Assembly: GCA_035532535.1 (NCBI GenBank)
Contig: DATKQT010000036.1
Span: 19,017-83,016, forward strand
DNA length: 64,000 nucleotides
Reading direction: 5' to 3'
Source: Palsa-739 sp035532535
GTDB taxonomy: Bacteria; Actinomycetota; Thermoleophilia; Gaiellales; Gaiellaceae
The position numbers and the translations under genes were made by a program. The notes below the pieces were generated by a model, which was given only the letters and a program-made list of their open reading frames with translations, did not search any database and was not told where the DNA came from. Numbering within the stretch: the first letter of the stretch is position 1; every line of letters starts with the position of its first letter. This document shows, in pieces, positions 51,151 through 58,335 of this stretch.

Positions 51151-51249
51151 CTTAGAGGCTCTCACACAATGAACGATTGTGTCGCCCGGCCACACTCGGC
51201 GGCCGATTGCGCCCGGATCGACGAACGTCATTCTGTGAGAGCCTCTTAG
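51151..51249. mobile_element. MITE-like element with 17-bp terminal inverted repeats and 5-bp direct repeats
   Basis: AGGCTCTCACA-c-AATGA (51156-51172) and TCATT-c-TGTGAGAGCCT (51228-51244) match as inverted repeats at 16 of 17 positions. CTTAG flanks both sides as a direct repeat (51151-51155 and 51245-51249), like a target-site duplication. The 89-bp interior has no ORF and carries a small hairpin ACACAAT/ATTGTGT (51164-51182). The right CTTAG contains the TAA stop of the EamA gene. The alternative is a bidirectional terminator between convergent genes. Confidence 0.6.
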
Positions 51250-52193
51250 CGGGCGGTCTGCGCGAGGCCGATGCCGCACAGCACGACGGCGGCCCCGGCG
51301 AGCTGCGCCGCCGAGAGCGACTCGCGGAGCCAGACCCAGGCGACGACGGTTGCGACGACGGGCTCGAGCATGGCCGTGACCCCGACCTGCGTCGCCGTGA
51401 TGTGGCGCATCGCGCCCACGATGAGCGTGAACGGGAGGGCTGAGCCGAGGACGATCACCCAGAGGACGAGCGCCCACACGGGCAGGTGATGCGAGCTCAG
51501 ATGTCCCTGCAGCGAGACCGTCCGTGCGGCAGCCGATGCCGGGAAGCTCCACCACGGCTGCACGATCGTCCAGAAGAGCACCGCGAAGAAGAAGGCCCAC
51601 GCGAGCAGCGGGATCGCTTCGCGGCTCTTCATCTCGTGCTCGGCGAGCAGGAGGTACCCGGCGAAGACGACGGCCGCGATCAACGCGTACGTGACGCCGA
51701 GGCCGTCGAGCGTGACGCCGCTCCACAACTGCACCATGAGCGCGAGACCGGTGAGTGAGAGGGCGAGCGCGAGCCAGATGCGGCGGCGAACGTGCTCGTG
51801 CCCGAACGTGCGCGCGTAGATCGCGACGAGAACGGGGCCGATGTACTGGATGAGGAGCGCGATGCCGACCGGTAGCCGGTGGATGGCCAGGAAGTAGAAG
51901 AGCTGGACGAACGCGACGCCGACGATGCCGAAGAGCGCGAGCCGCGGGAGCTCGCGGCGCTGCACGCGCAACGACGACGGCGCGCGTACGAGGGCGATCG
52001 CCGTGAGCGCGATGAATGCGCCGGCTGAGCGCGCCTCGGTAAGGCGGAGGGAAGACAGCCCGGAGGAGAGCGCAACCTTCGACACTGGGCCGTTGATCCC
52101 GAAGAGCGTCGCCGCGACGCCGACCATGGCGTAGCCGACGACCGGCCGCCGGTCGCTCGGAGGCTCCCGGCTCGGCAACAGCGGCTCGGTCAC
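51246..52193 (-). CDS. EamA/DMT-superfamily permease
   Basis: 315 aa, ten predicted membrane helices in two EamA repeats (first GYAMVGVAATLFGINGPVSK, second LGVTYALIAAVVFAGYLLLAEH). Exports or imports small metabolites such as amino acids; the substrate is unknown. GTG 52193 with minus-strand TAGCTT (52200-52205) 6 nt upstream. The TAA stop lies in the end of the MITE-like element. Next to tRNA-Pro, head to head. Confidence 0.85.
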   Translation of the reverse strand: MTEPLLPSREPPSDRRPVVGYAMVGVAATLFGINGPVSKVALSSGLSSLRLTEARSAGAFIALTAIALVRAPSSLRVQRRELPRLALFGIVGVAFVQLFYFLAIHRLPVGIALLIQYIGPVLVAIYARTFGHEHVRRRIWLALALSLTGLALMVQLWSGVTLDGLGVTYALIAAVVFAGYLLLAEHEMKSREAIPLLAWAFFFAVLFWTIVQPWWSFPASAAARTVSLQGHLSSHHLPVWALVLWVIVLGSALPFTLIVGAMRHITATQVGVTAMLEPVVATVVAWVWLRESLSAAQLAGAAVVLCGIGLAQTAR

Positions 52194-52216
52194 GTGCGCA
52201 AGCTAGCCTCTGCGTA

Positions 52217-52290
52217 CGGGGCGTAGCTCAGCCTGGTAGAGCGCCCGCTTTGGGAGCGGGAGGCCGGCAGTTCGAGTCTGCCCGCCCCGA
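52217..52290 (+). tRNA. tRNA-Pro (anticodon TGG)
   Basis: 74 nt, acceptor CGGGGCG/CGCCCCG with the C1-G72 pair typical of bacterial tRNA-Pro, D arm GCTCAGCCTGGTAGAGC, anticodon stem CCCGC/GCGGG with loop TTTGGGA (anticodon TGG), T arm GGCAG-TTCGAGT-CTGCC, discriminator A. No encoded CCA. The antisense strand from 52228 is read as the tail of the FAD monooxygenase gene. Confidence 0.96.
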
Positions 52291-53418
52291 TCCGCGCAGC
52301 GATATCGTCACCGCTGCCGCCACCTTGCGCGCGGCGATGCTTCCCTCGCGCAGTTGTCCGCCGAGCGTCGGCGTGAAGCCGACGAACCACAAGCCGGGCA
52401 GCACGGGCTCGCCGTCCGTCTTCGCGGGCAGGCCGCGTGGTCCGAGGACGTCGAGATGGCCGACGAGCGAGTCGAGGCCGGCGCGAAAGCCCGTCGCGGC
52501 GATGACGACATCGGGTGCGATGCGCGACCCGTCCGCGAGCACGACGTCACTGCCCTCGAGGTGCTCGACCGCGGCGACGATCTGCACGCGCCCGGTGCGC
52601 ACTGCGCCGACGATGCCGACGTCGAGGATCGGCGTCGTGCCCGTCGTGATGAACGACGTGCGAATCCCGTGCTCGGGGCGCGGCAGGCCCTGCGCGGCGA
52701 GATCGGGGATCGAGAGGCGGCGCTGCGTGATCGAGATCGGGTCGACCCAGGCCGGCGGCATCTTCCGGATGGCGATGCCGATCAGCTGCGCAGGAATGCC
52801 TGCCGTCGCGCGGCGCACGATCTGCGGCGCGTTGCGCACCGACAGCCGGCTGCGCGACGCCCCGCCGTCGGCGACGTCGGTGGCGATCTCTGCGCCGGAG
52901 TTTCCCGCGCCGACGACGAGCACGTCACGCCCGCGGAACGGCGCCGGGTTGCGGTACTCGGAGGAGTGAATCAGCTCGCCGGTGAATCGATCGAGCCCGG
53001 GCCAGTCGGGGATGAACGGCGCGCCGTTGTATCCGGTCGCGACGATGACTGTCTCCGCCTGCATCGGGCCGGCGGTCGTGTCGAGGTTCCAGCCGCGATC
53101 GATGCGGTCGACGCGGACGCCGGTGCGCACGTCGATGCCGTGCGCGTCGACGTACTCGGCGAAGTAGTCGATCAGATCATCGCGGCGCACCCAGCGGCCG
53201 TAACGCCGTGGAATCCGCTTGCCTGGCAAGCCCGAGAGCAAGCGCGGCGTGTGCAGCCGGAGCCGGTCGTAGCGCTCGCGCCAGGCGGCGCCGGGCTCCG
53301 GGCCGGCCTCGAGCACGAGCGGATCGATGCCCGTCCTCCGGAGCAGCGCCGCGGTGGCGAGGCCGGCCGATCCGGCGCCGACGATCACGAGTGCATGGTT
53401 TTCCACGGCCGTGGTCAT
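52228..53418 (-). CDS. Flavin-containing monooxygenase-like FAD/NAD(P) oxidoreductase
   Basis: 396 aa from ATG 53418. FAD-binding VGAGSAGLATAALL at the N-terminus, NADPH-binding VVGAGNSGAEIA in the middle, and FTGELIHSSEY, the FxGxxxHxxxY fingerprint of Baeyer-Villiger/flavin monooxygenases. ATGFRAG near the C-terminus completes the second FAD contact. The last ~20 residues (GRADSNCRPPAPKAG...) are antisense to tRNA-Pro because no stop occurs before 52228, so the native C-terminus was probably lost or extended. The substrate is unknown. Confidence 0.85.
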   Translation of the reverse strand: MTTAVENHALVIVGAGSAGLATAALLRRTGIDPLVLEAGPEPGAAWRERYDRLRLHTPRLLSGLPGKRIPRRYGRWVRRDDLIDYFAEYVDAHGIDVRTGVRVDRIDRGWNLDTTAGPMQAETVIVATGYNGAPFIPDWPGLDRFTGELIHSSEYRNPAPFRGRDVLVVGAGNSGAEIATDVADGGASRSRLSVRNAPQIVRRATAGIPAQLIGIAIRKMPPAWVDPISITQRRLSIPDLAAQGLPRPEHGIRTSFITTGTTPILDVGIVGAVRTGRVQIVAAVEHLEGSDVVLADGSRIAPDVVIAATGFRAGLDSLVGHLDVLGPRGLPAKTDGEPVLPGLWFVGFTPTLGGQLREGSIAARKVAAAVTISLRGSGRADSNCRPPAPKAGALPG

Positions 53419-53430
53419 ACCATCCCGTGC

Positions 53431-54357
53431 ATGGGGACGTGGCGCTCGATCGTCGTTCGCGCCGGCAAGCGCCTCCTCGCCGACAACGGGACGATGCTTG
53501 CGTCGGCGGTCGCGTACAGCACGTTCTTCGCGATCCCGTCCGTGCTGCTCGTGGCCGTCGGTGTCTTCACGCTCGTCGCGGGACCGGACACGATCACGAC
53601 ACTCATGGAGCACCTTCGCCATGTCATGCCGGCGCAGGCGACGTCGTTGTTCGGCTCGAGCCTCAGGCGGCTCGATGCGCATACTGCGCAGAGCGTCGTC
53701 GTCACCGCTGTCGGGTTCGTGCTTGCGCTGTGGTCGACGACCGGCGCGATGACGACCTACATGAAGGCGATCAATCTGGCGTACGAGCGGGAGGAGTCGC
53801 GGTCCTTCCTGCGCAAGCGCCTCGTCGCGCTCGCGATGGTCGCCGTCATCGGGCTCGCGTTCCTGCTCGTCGCGATCCTCCTCCTGTTCGGGCCGGCGGT
53901 GGAACGCCTGGTCGCGTCGCACGCGGGGCCGGTCTCCGGCATCGTCGGCTGGTTGTGGTGGATCGCGCAATGGCCGATCCTGCTCGCGGGCCTGCTCTTG
54001 GCGTTCGAGACGCTGCTCTATCTCGGGCCGGATTCGCCGGTGCGGCCCTGGCGCCTGTTCGCTCCCGGGTCGGTCGTCGCGGCGTTCGTGTGGATCGCGG
54101 CGTCCGGGGCTTTTGCGTTCTACTCAGCGTCGTTCGGCTCGTACAACAAGACGTGGGGCTCGCTTGGCGGAGTGATCGTGGTGCTCACGTGGTTGTGGCT
54201 GAGCGCACTGGCGTTGCTGTTCGGCGCCGAGCTCGACGCGGAGCTCGAGCGCAGCCGTGACCTCACAGAGAAGCGAGCGCCCGCGACGCAGCGCGATCGG
54301 CAACCTCCGCACAGCGCCGAGCTTCAACGACACGCTCGTCATCCAACCCGGCCGTGA
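53431..54357 (+). CDS. YihY/BrkB-family integral membrane protein (second copy)
   Basis: 308 aa from ATG 53431; TACCAT (53418-53423) ends 7 nt before it and overlaps the start codon of the divergent monooxygenase gene. Six membrane helices with the same landmarks as the copy at 14538-15347 (ASAVAYSTFFAIPSVLLV, ALWSTTGAMTTYMKAINLAYE, VLTWLWLSALALLFGAELDAELE) but low overall identity, so it is an old paralogue. The ~35-residue hydrophilic tail overlaps the convergent cyclodeaminase-like gene by 95 bp. Confidence 0.88.
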   Translation: MGTWRSIVVRAGKRLLADNGTMLASAVAYSTFFAIPSVLLVAVGVFTLVAGPDTITTLMEHLRHVMPAQATSLFGSSLRRLDAHTAQSVVVTAVGFVLALWSTTGAMTTYMKAINLAYEREESRSFLRKRLVALAMVAVIGLAFLLVAILLLFGPAVERLVASHAGPVSGIVGWLWWIAQWPILLAGLLLAFETLLYLGPDSPVRPWRLFAPGSVVAAFVWIAASGAFAFYSASFGSYNKTWGSLGGVIVVLTWLWLSALALLFGAELDAELERSRDLTEKRAPATQRDRQPPHSAELQRHARHPTRP

Positions 54358-54793
54358 GGTTGATCGCCACGAGGGTCACCGCCCCGCGCGCCGCGCCGGC
54401 CGCAAGCTGCGCGGCCGCGACTGCGTCCGGGCGCAAGCCTGCGTCCGCCTGGGTGGCGAGCTCCGCCCCGAGCTCGGCGATGTCGGCGGCGATGCGCGCG
54501 AGCTCGAGCGGCGGCTCCGCTGCGCGCGCGAAGGCCTGACCGATCTCCCAATCCCGGCGGTCCTCCGGGAGCGAGGCCGTCGCGTCCTGCGCGGCGAGCG
54601 CGCGGGGGTAGCGCAGGGCGTTGATGCGCGCCGCTCCGGTGAGCCGGAGCCGCAGCACCTCGGCCTGCGCCGCGAGCGCCGCTTTGCCGGAGGCGCGTGC
54701 GACCTCGGCAAGTGCGTGCGCGGCGGCGACGCCGGCCGCGGCAAGCGCGGTCGCGCCGATCGGCTCCGCATCCGAGCGATCCTGCGACGTCAT
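54263..54793 (-). CDS. Stand-alone cyclodeaminase-like (FTCD_C family) protein
   Basis: 176 aa, all-helical. The pattern ALAAAGVAAAHALAEVAR, PLELARIAADIAELGAELA and LRPDAVAAAQLAAGAARGAVTLVAINL fits the C-terminal domain of formiminotransferase-cyclodeaminase (methenyl-THF cyclohydrolase-like). The catalytic start PGGGSVAA is weakened to IGATALAA, so activity is doubtful. Third gene of the leftward ECF sigma operon (ATGA overlap with the 84-aa gene). Confidence 0.6.
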   Translation of the reverse strand: MTSQDRSDAEPIGATALAAAGVAAAHALAEVARASGKAALAAQAEVLRLRLTGAARINALRYPRALAAQDATASLPEDRRDWEIGQAFARAAEPPLELARIAADIAELGAELATQADAGLRPDAVAAAQLAAGAARGAVTLVAINLTAGLDDERVVEARRCAEVADRAASRALASL

Positions 54794-55044
54794 CCCGCGC
54801 CCAGCCGGAGCCGGAGCGAGGCGAGAACGGAGGGAGTCGCCTCGCAGCCGGCTTCCGCCAGGGCCGCTTCGAGATCCGCGACGATCCCGGCTCGGAAGGC
54901 TGCGTCGGCCTCCGCGCGCGCGACGATCGAGTCGATCGCGGCCCGGGCGAGCGGAAGCTCCTGCGCGGCCTGCACCCACCCCTGCGGCGCCGGCGGAAGC
55001 AGGCGGAGCGAGGCAGCGATCCGCTCATCGTCGTATCCGGTCAT
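54790..55044 (-). CDS. Small helical protein in the ECF sigma operon, possible sigma modulator
   Basis: 84 aa from ATG 55044, 25 bp after the sigma gene and overlapping the next gene by 4 bp. Two-helix arrangement (RIAASLRLLPPAPQGWVQAAQELPLAR, then ADAAFRAGIVADLEAALAEAG). There is no zinc-finger (HxxxCxxC) anti-sigma motif and no membrane segment. Position suggests control of the sigma factor; not demonstrated. Confidence 0.65.
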   Translation of the reverse strand: MTGYDDERIAASLRLLPPAPQGWVQAAQELPLARAAIDSIVARAEADAAFRAGIVADLEAALAEAGCEATPSVLASLRLRLGAG

Positions 55045-55069
55045 CTCGACATCGAGACGGTCGCGGGGC

Positions 55070-55603
55070 TCACGATCTTCCCTCCAGCTCGGCGCGGAGC
55101 TTCGTCAGGCAGCGGGAGATCCTGCTGGCGATCGTTCCCGAGGGCAGGCCGAGAGCGTCCCCGATCGCCCTGTAGCTCTCGTCGCGGCAGAAGAACCGGT
55201 CGAGGATGTCGCTGCACGGGGGGCCGACCGCATCGAGGCCGGCGCGCACCGTCAACGCCTCGTCGAGCTTGCCGAGCGTCTCGTCGACCTCGGCCGGCTC
55301 GAGCCCCTCCAGGTCGGCCGGGCCCTCGCGGCGCCCTTCCCGTAGGCGGTCGATGCACAGCCGGCGCGTGAGCTGCGCGATCCATGGCCGCACCGCCTCG
55401 TCGTTCCGGAGCCCGTCGAGGTGCTCGTACGCGCGCGCGAAGACGTCCTGGAACACGTCTTCGGCGTCGTCGTGACTCAGCCGGAATCCCTGGATGCAGA
55501 TGGCGTAGACGTAGCGTGAGAAGCGCTCGACGAGCTCGTTCCACGCGCCGGCGTCGCCGGCGCGGCAGCGGGCGACGAGCTCGGCGTCCGTCTGTGTCGC
55601 CAC
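55070..55603 (-). CDS. ECF-type RNA polymerase sigma factor
   Basis: 177 aa from GTG 55603; minus-strand TAGGCT (55610-55615) ends 6 nt upstream. Region 2 is DAEDVFQDVFARAYEHLDGL followed by WIAQLTRRLCIDRLR (2.4 area); region 4 is YRAIGDALGLPSGTIASRISRCLTKLR with the helix-turn-helix. Linker includes CSDILDRFFCRDES. The downstream partners are a small helical protein and an FTCD_C-like protein and not a classical anti-sigma factor. Confidence 0.9.
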   Translation of the reverse strand: MATQTDAELVARCRAGDAGAWNELVERFSRYVYAICIQGFRLSHDDAEDVFQDVFARAYEHLDGLRNDEAVRPWIAQLTRRLCIDRLREGRREGPADLEGLEPAEVDETLGKLDEALTVRAGLDAVGPPCSDILDRFFCRDESYRAIGDALGLPSGTIASRISRCLTKLRAELEGRS

Positions 55604-55615
55604 CGGGCGAGCCTA

Positions 55616-55921
55616 CTAGTCGAGCCATTCGGGACGTTCGAATCCGCCGTACTCCTGGGAGTTACGAGCTAGTGGACTATCCATGCGAGAGGTCGCAAAG
55701 CTTGCCGGAGTCTCGCAAGTGTCTGGGTGCGAACAGCACGCGCGTCGTCCAGACGATCTACCGGTCCATCCGTGCGCGGCGTCATTCGTCTGTTTTCACA
55801 ACAGGCAACGTATCGAAGAGCTCGGACGGGAAGCGCCCGGCCGGGGACGATCCGGCGACTCGAGGATGGAAGCCTCGCGTGATTCCGCTTCACCACGGGC
55901 GCGCGTGTCTAGGGTACCCCG
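55616..55921. other. Intergenic region, about 300 bp, no supported gene
   Basis: Between the divergent ECF sigma gene and ctaG. Plus-strand ATG 55684 opens a frame beginning MREVAKLAGVSQ, which resembles the first helix of a LacI-type DNA-binding domain, but the rest of the frame is not protein-like. Otherwise the region contains only the leaderless boxes TAGGCT (minus, 55610) and TAGGGT (plus, 55910-55915). Confidence 0.5.
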
Positions 55922-56635
55922 ATGCACGCCTCGCTGGAGGCCGTCGTCCTCGTCCCGGTGCTCGCGCTCACAGGCGTCGCACTCCACGCTCGCATCCTCC
56001 CGCTCGTCGCCGCGCTCGCGCTCGTCCTCGCCGCGTTCGCGACGAAGCTCCAGCCGTTCGCGCTGCACACGTTCCTGTGGGCGCACCTGCTGCAGAACGT
56101 CGTCCTCGCCGAGTGGGCGCCTGCGCTGATCGTCCTCGCCATCCCGCCCCTCGCCGTCGCCCGCGCGCGGAACTTCCAGCTCTTCCGTCCGCTCGTCGCG
56201 CTGCCGCTGTGGCTCGTGACGTATTTCGCCTGGCACCTTCCGTGGGCTTACGACTTCGCACTGCGCCATCCGCACTCGCTGCTGCACGTCGAGCACCTCA
56301 CGTATCTCGCCGCCGGGATCTGCCTGTGGTGGCCCGTTGTGCACGGGCGCCAACCTGCGGGTGCGAAAGCGGCGTATCTGTTCGCGGCGTTCGTGCTCGC
56401 ATCGCCGCTCGGCCTTGCGCTCGCGCTCTTCCCGCGCCCGGTGTACTCGTTCTACGCGCACGCGGCTCGCACGTGGGGGCCGTCGCCGGAGTCCGACCAA
56501 CAGATCGCCGGCGTCACGATGGCGGCGGAGGAGGCGCTCGTGTTCTTCGCCGTGTTCGCGGCCTACTTGTCGCGCTTCCTGCGCGAGGAGCAGACAGCCG
56601 GCGTCTTCGACGACCTGCGCGCTAGTCGAGGCTAA
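55922..56635 (+). CDS. CtaG-type cytochrome c oxidase assembly protein
   Basis: 237 aa, seven predicted membrane helices; TAGGGT (55910-55915) ends 6 nt before ATG 55922. Histidine-rich helices typical of caa3_CtaG: FALHTFLWAHLLQNVVLAEWAPALIV, LVTYFAWHLPWAYDFALRHP, LHVEHLTYLAAG, and DQQIAGVTMAAEEALVFF. The family assists copper insertion into heme-copper oxidases. No cox genes adjacent. Confidence 0.88.
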   Translation: MHASLEAVVLVPVLALTGVALHARILPLVAALALVLAAFATKLQPFALHTFLWAHLLQNVVLAEWAPALIVLAIPPLAVARARNFQLFRPLVALPLWLVTYFAWHLPWAYDFALRHPHSLLHVEHLTYLAAGICLWWPVVHGRQPAGAKAAYLFAAFVLASPLGLALALFPRPVYSFYAHAARTWGPSPESDQQIAGVTMAAEEALVFFAVFAAYLSRFLREEQTAGVFDDLRASRG

Positions 56636-56957
56636 TGGAAGCCGCGAGCTTCTTCGGGGCGGCGAGGAGCCACGAGTCGGTGAGGAACTCGCGCATGTCG
56701 TCGCGTGATGCCTCGAGGCGCACGAGGATGTAACCCCAGCCGTGGTAGTGCGGCGTCTCGAACAGAGTCTCGGGCCGCGCCTCGAGCAGGAGCGGCTTCT
56801 CGTCGAGATCGCAGCGGACGACGACGGCGGCCGGGTCGCTGCGCAATGCCGCGACGAACTTGCCGCGTACCTTCAAGGCGGGCCGCCCGTACGACGTCGA
56901 CTCCTCGACCTCGGGGAGCTCCCGGGCGAGGTCGACGACGTCCTGCCACGTCAGCAT
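56622..56957 (-). CDS. MmcQ/YjbR-family protein
   Basis: 111 aa from ATG 56957. LTWQDVVDLARELPEVEESTSYGRPALKVRGKFVA at the start and TPHYHGWGYILVRL near the end identify the YjbR fold (DNA-binding-like, function unsettled). Overlaps ctaG convergently by 14 bp and lies 2 bp after the cyclophilin stop, so it is co-transcribed with it. Confidence 0.85.
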   Translation of the reverse strand: MLTWQDVVDLARELPEVEESTSYGRPALKVRGKFVAALRSDPAAVVVRCDLDEKPLLLEARPETLFETPHYHGWGYILVRLEASRDDMREFLTDSWLLAAPKKLAASISLD

Positions 56958-56959
56958 CG

Positions 56960-57418
56960 CTAGCCAGGGAGCTCGACGCGCTCGATGAGGACGTCCTGGC
57001 GGGGGCGGTCGCGCCCGTCGGTGTCGAGCGCCGAGATGGCGTCGATGACGTCCATACCGCCGGTCACGCGGCCGAACACCGTGTGCTTTCCGTCCAGCCA
57101 CGGGCAGGCGTCGGCGGTGACGATGAAGAACTGGCTGCCGTTCGTGTTCGGGCCCGCATTCGCCATCGCGAGTGCGCCCCGCTCCACGGGGTGGTCGTTG
57201 AACTCGTCCTCGAACGTGTAGCCGGGGCCGCCGGAGCCGGTGCCCGTCGGATCGCCGCCCTGGATCATGAAGTCGGGAATCACACGGTGGAAGATGACGC
57301 CGTCGTAGAAGCCCTTCCGCGCGAGCGAGAGGAAGTTGTCGACCGTCTTCGGCGCGTCGTCGTCGAACAGCTCGACGGCGATGGCGCCCTGGTTTGTGTG
57401 CAGCGTCGCGTCGGTCAT
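56960..57418 (-). CDS. Peptidyl-prolyl cis-trans isomerase (cyclophilin type)
   Basis: 152 aa, no signal peptide, so cytoplasmic. FHRVIPDFMIQGGDPTGTGSGGPGY, ALAMANAGPNTNGSQFFI and LDGKHTVFGRV form the active-site surface with the catalytic arginine in FHRV. Middle gene of the leftward run 57713-56622; 1 bp from the upstream small gene. Confidence 0.93.
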   Translation of the reverse strand: MTDATLHTNQGAIAVELFDDDAPKTVDNFLSLARKGFYDGVIFHRVIPDFMIQGGDPTGTGSGGPGYTFEDEFNDHPVERGALAMANAGPNTNGSQFFIVTADACPWLDGKHTVFGRVTGGMDVIDAISALDTDGRDRPRQDVLIERVELPG

Positions 57419-57419
57419 G

Positions 57420-57713
57420 TCACAGGAGGCTATCCGCGAGCGGCTCGATTGCGCCGGCGGTAGGTGCGAGCTCGCCGCTCTCGAGGCCGGCGACGATGCG
57501 TCGCAGCAGGTGCGTGGCCGCGTCGACCTGATCGGGGTCGAGGATCGTGCTCACCGCGGCGAGGTGCTCACCGTCGCCGTACAGCTCCACGGTCACCGTC
57601 TCCAGATCCGTCGACCGGATGTATCCGTCCTCGGGGAGGCCGACGCGGACGTGGATGGAACGGCCGTCAGGGAGCGTCGCATCGTGCTCGAGGGGGCCGG
57701 CGCGCAAGGTCAT
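57420..57713 (-). CDS. Conserved-looking small protein, function unknown
   Basis: 97 aa from ATG 57713. N-terminal half is beta-rich (HDATLPDGRSIHVRVGLPEDGYI, VTVELYGDGEHLAAV), C-terminal half a helix (DQVDAATHLLRRIVAGLESGEL). No cysteines, no membrane segment. The frame upstream to 57941 is antisense to the CAP gene. TACTCT lies 16 nt before the ATG. Probably co-transcribed with the cyclophilin gene. Confidence 0.65.
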   Translation of the reverse strand: MTLRAGPLEHDATLPDGRSIHVRVGLPEDGYIRSTDLETVTVELYGDGEHLAAVSTILDPDQVDAATHLLRRIVAGLESGELAPTAGAIEPLADSLL

Positions 57714-57756
57714 CGCGCCATTCTTCCCGAGAGTAGGACTTCCGGGTCGCAAGAAC

Positions 57757-57774
57757 GGGCCGATCGGCCCATAG
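57757..57774. promoter_or_regulatory. 14-bp palindrome and shared motif in a divergent region
   Basis: GGGCCGATCGGCCC (57757-57770) is a perfect palindrome between the minus-strand gene starting at 57713 and the CAP gene starting at 57811. Positions 57759-57774 repeat the 16-bp motif at 41302-41317. A common regulator is a plausible inference. Confidence 0.5.
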
Positions 57775-57810
57775 ACGTCGTCAGGCGCTGGGACCAATCT
57801 GAGGCGCAGA

Positions 57811-58335
57811 ATGCGCCGGGGGATCGCCTTGGGGGCCGCTGCGCTCCTTGCTGGAGTCATGTCTGCTGCTGCTCCGGCAGCGACGCACCGGCCGGCCGTT
57901 GCGCTCTCGTCGCTCGAGCAGGGCGTGCTCGTCGACATCAACGCCTTTCGTGCGGCGAATCACCTGGCGCCGCTCCGGCTTTCGGGCGCGCTCACGATGG
58001 CGGCTCGCACCCACTCCGAGCAGATGGAGGCCGACGGCTACTTCGCGCACAATTCGTTCGACGGCCAGGCCTTCTGGAAGCGCATCCAGGCCTTCTATCC
58101 GTCGAGCAAGTACGGATTCTGGTCGGTGGGTGAAAACTTGCTCTGGTCGTCTCCCGACGTCGACGCACAGAAGGCGCTGACGATGTGGGAGAACAGCCCC
58201 GAGCACCGGAAGAACATGCTCGATCCGCACTGGCAGGAGATCGGTGTCTCCGCGGTGCACACCGATCGAGCCCCCGGGGTGTACCAGGGGCTCGCGGTGA
58301 CGATCGTGACGACCGACTTCGGCGTCAGGCGGTAA
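57811..58335 (+). CDS. Secreted CAP-domain (SCP/PR1-like) protein
   Basis: 174 aa. Signal peptide residues 1-24 (ALGAAALLAGVMSAAAPAA). CAP domain: VLVDINAFRAANHLAPLRLSGALTMAARTHSEQM, GYFAHNSF, GENLLW and WENSPEHRKNMLDPHWQEIGV, carrying the usual H/E residues. Bacterial CAP proteins are extracellular and of uncertain activity. Has the shared 16-bp motif 37 nt upstream. Overlaps the orphan sorting-signal ORF on the other strand by 11 bp. Confidence 0.88.
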   Translation: MRRGIALGAAALLAGVMSAAAPAATHRPAVALSSLEQGVLVDINAFRAANHLAPLRLSGALTMAARTHSEQMEADGYFAHNSFDGQAFWKRIQAFYPSSKYGFWSVGENLLWSSPDVDAQKALTMWENSPEHRKNMLDPHWQEIGVSAVHTDRAPGVYQGLAVTIVTTDFGVRR

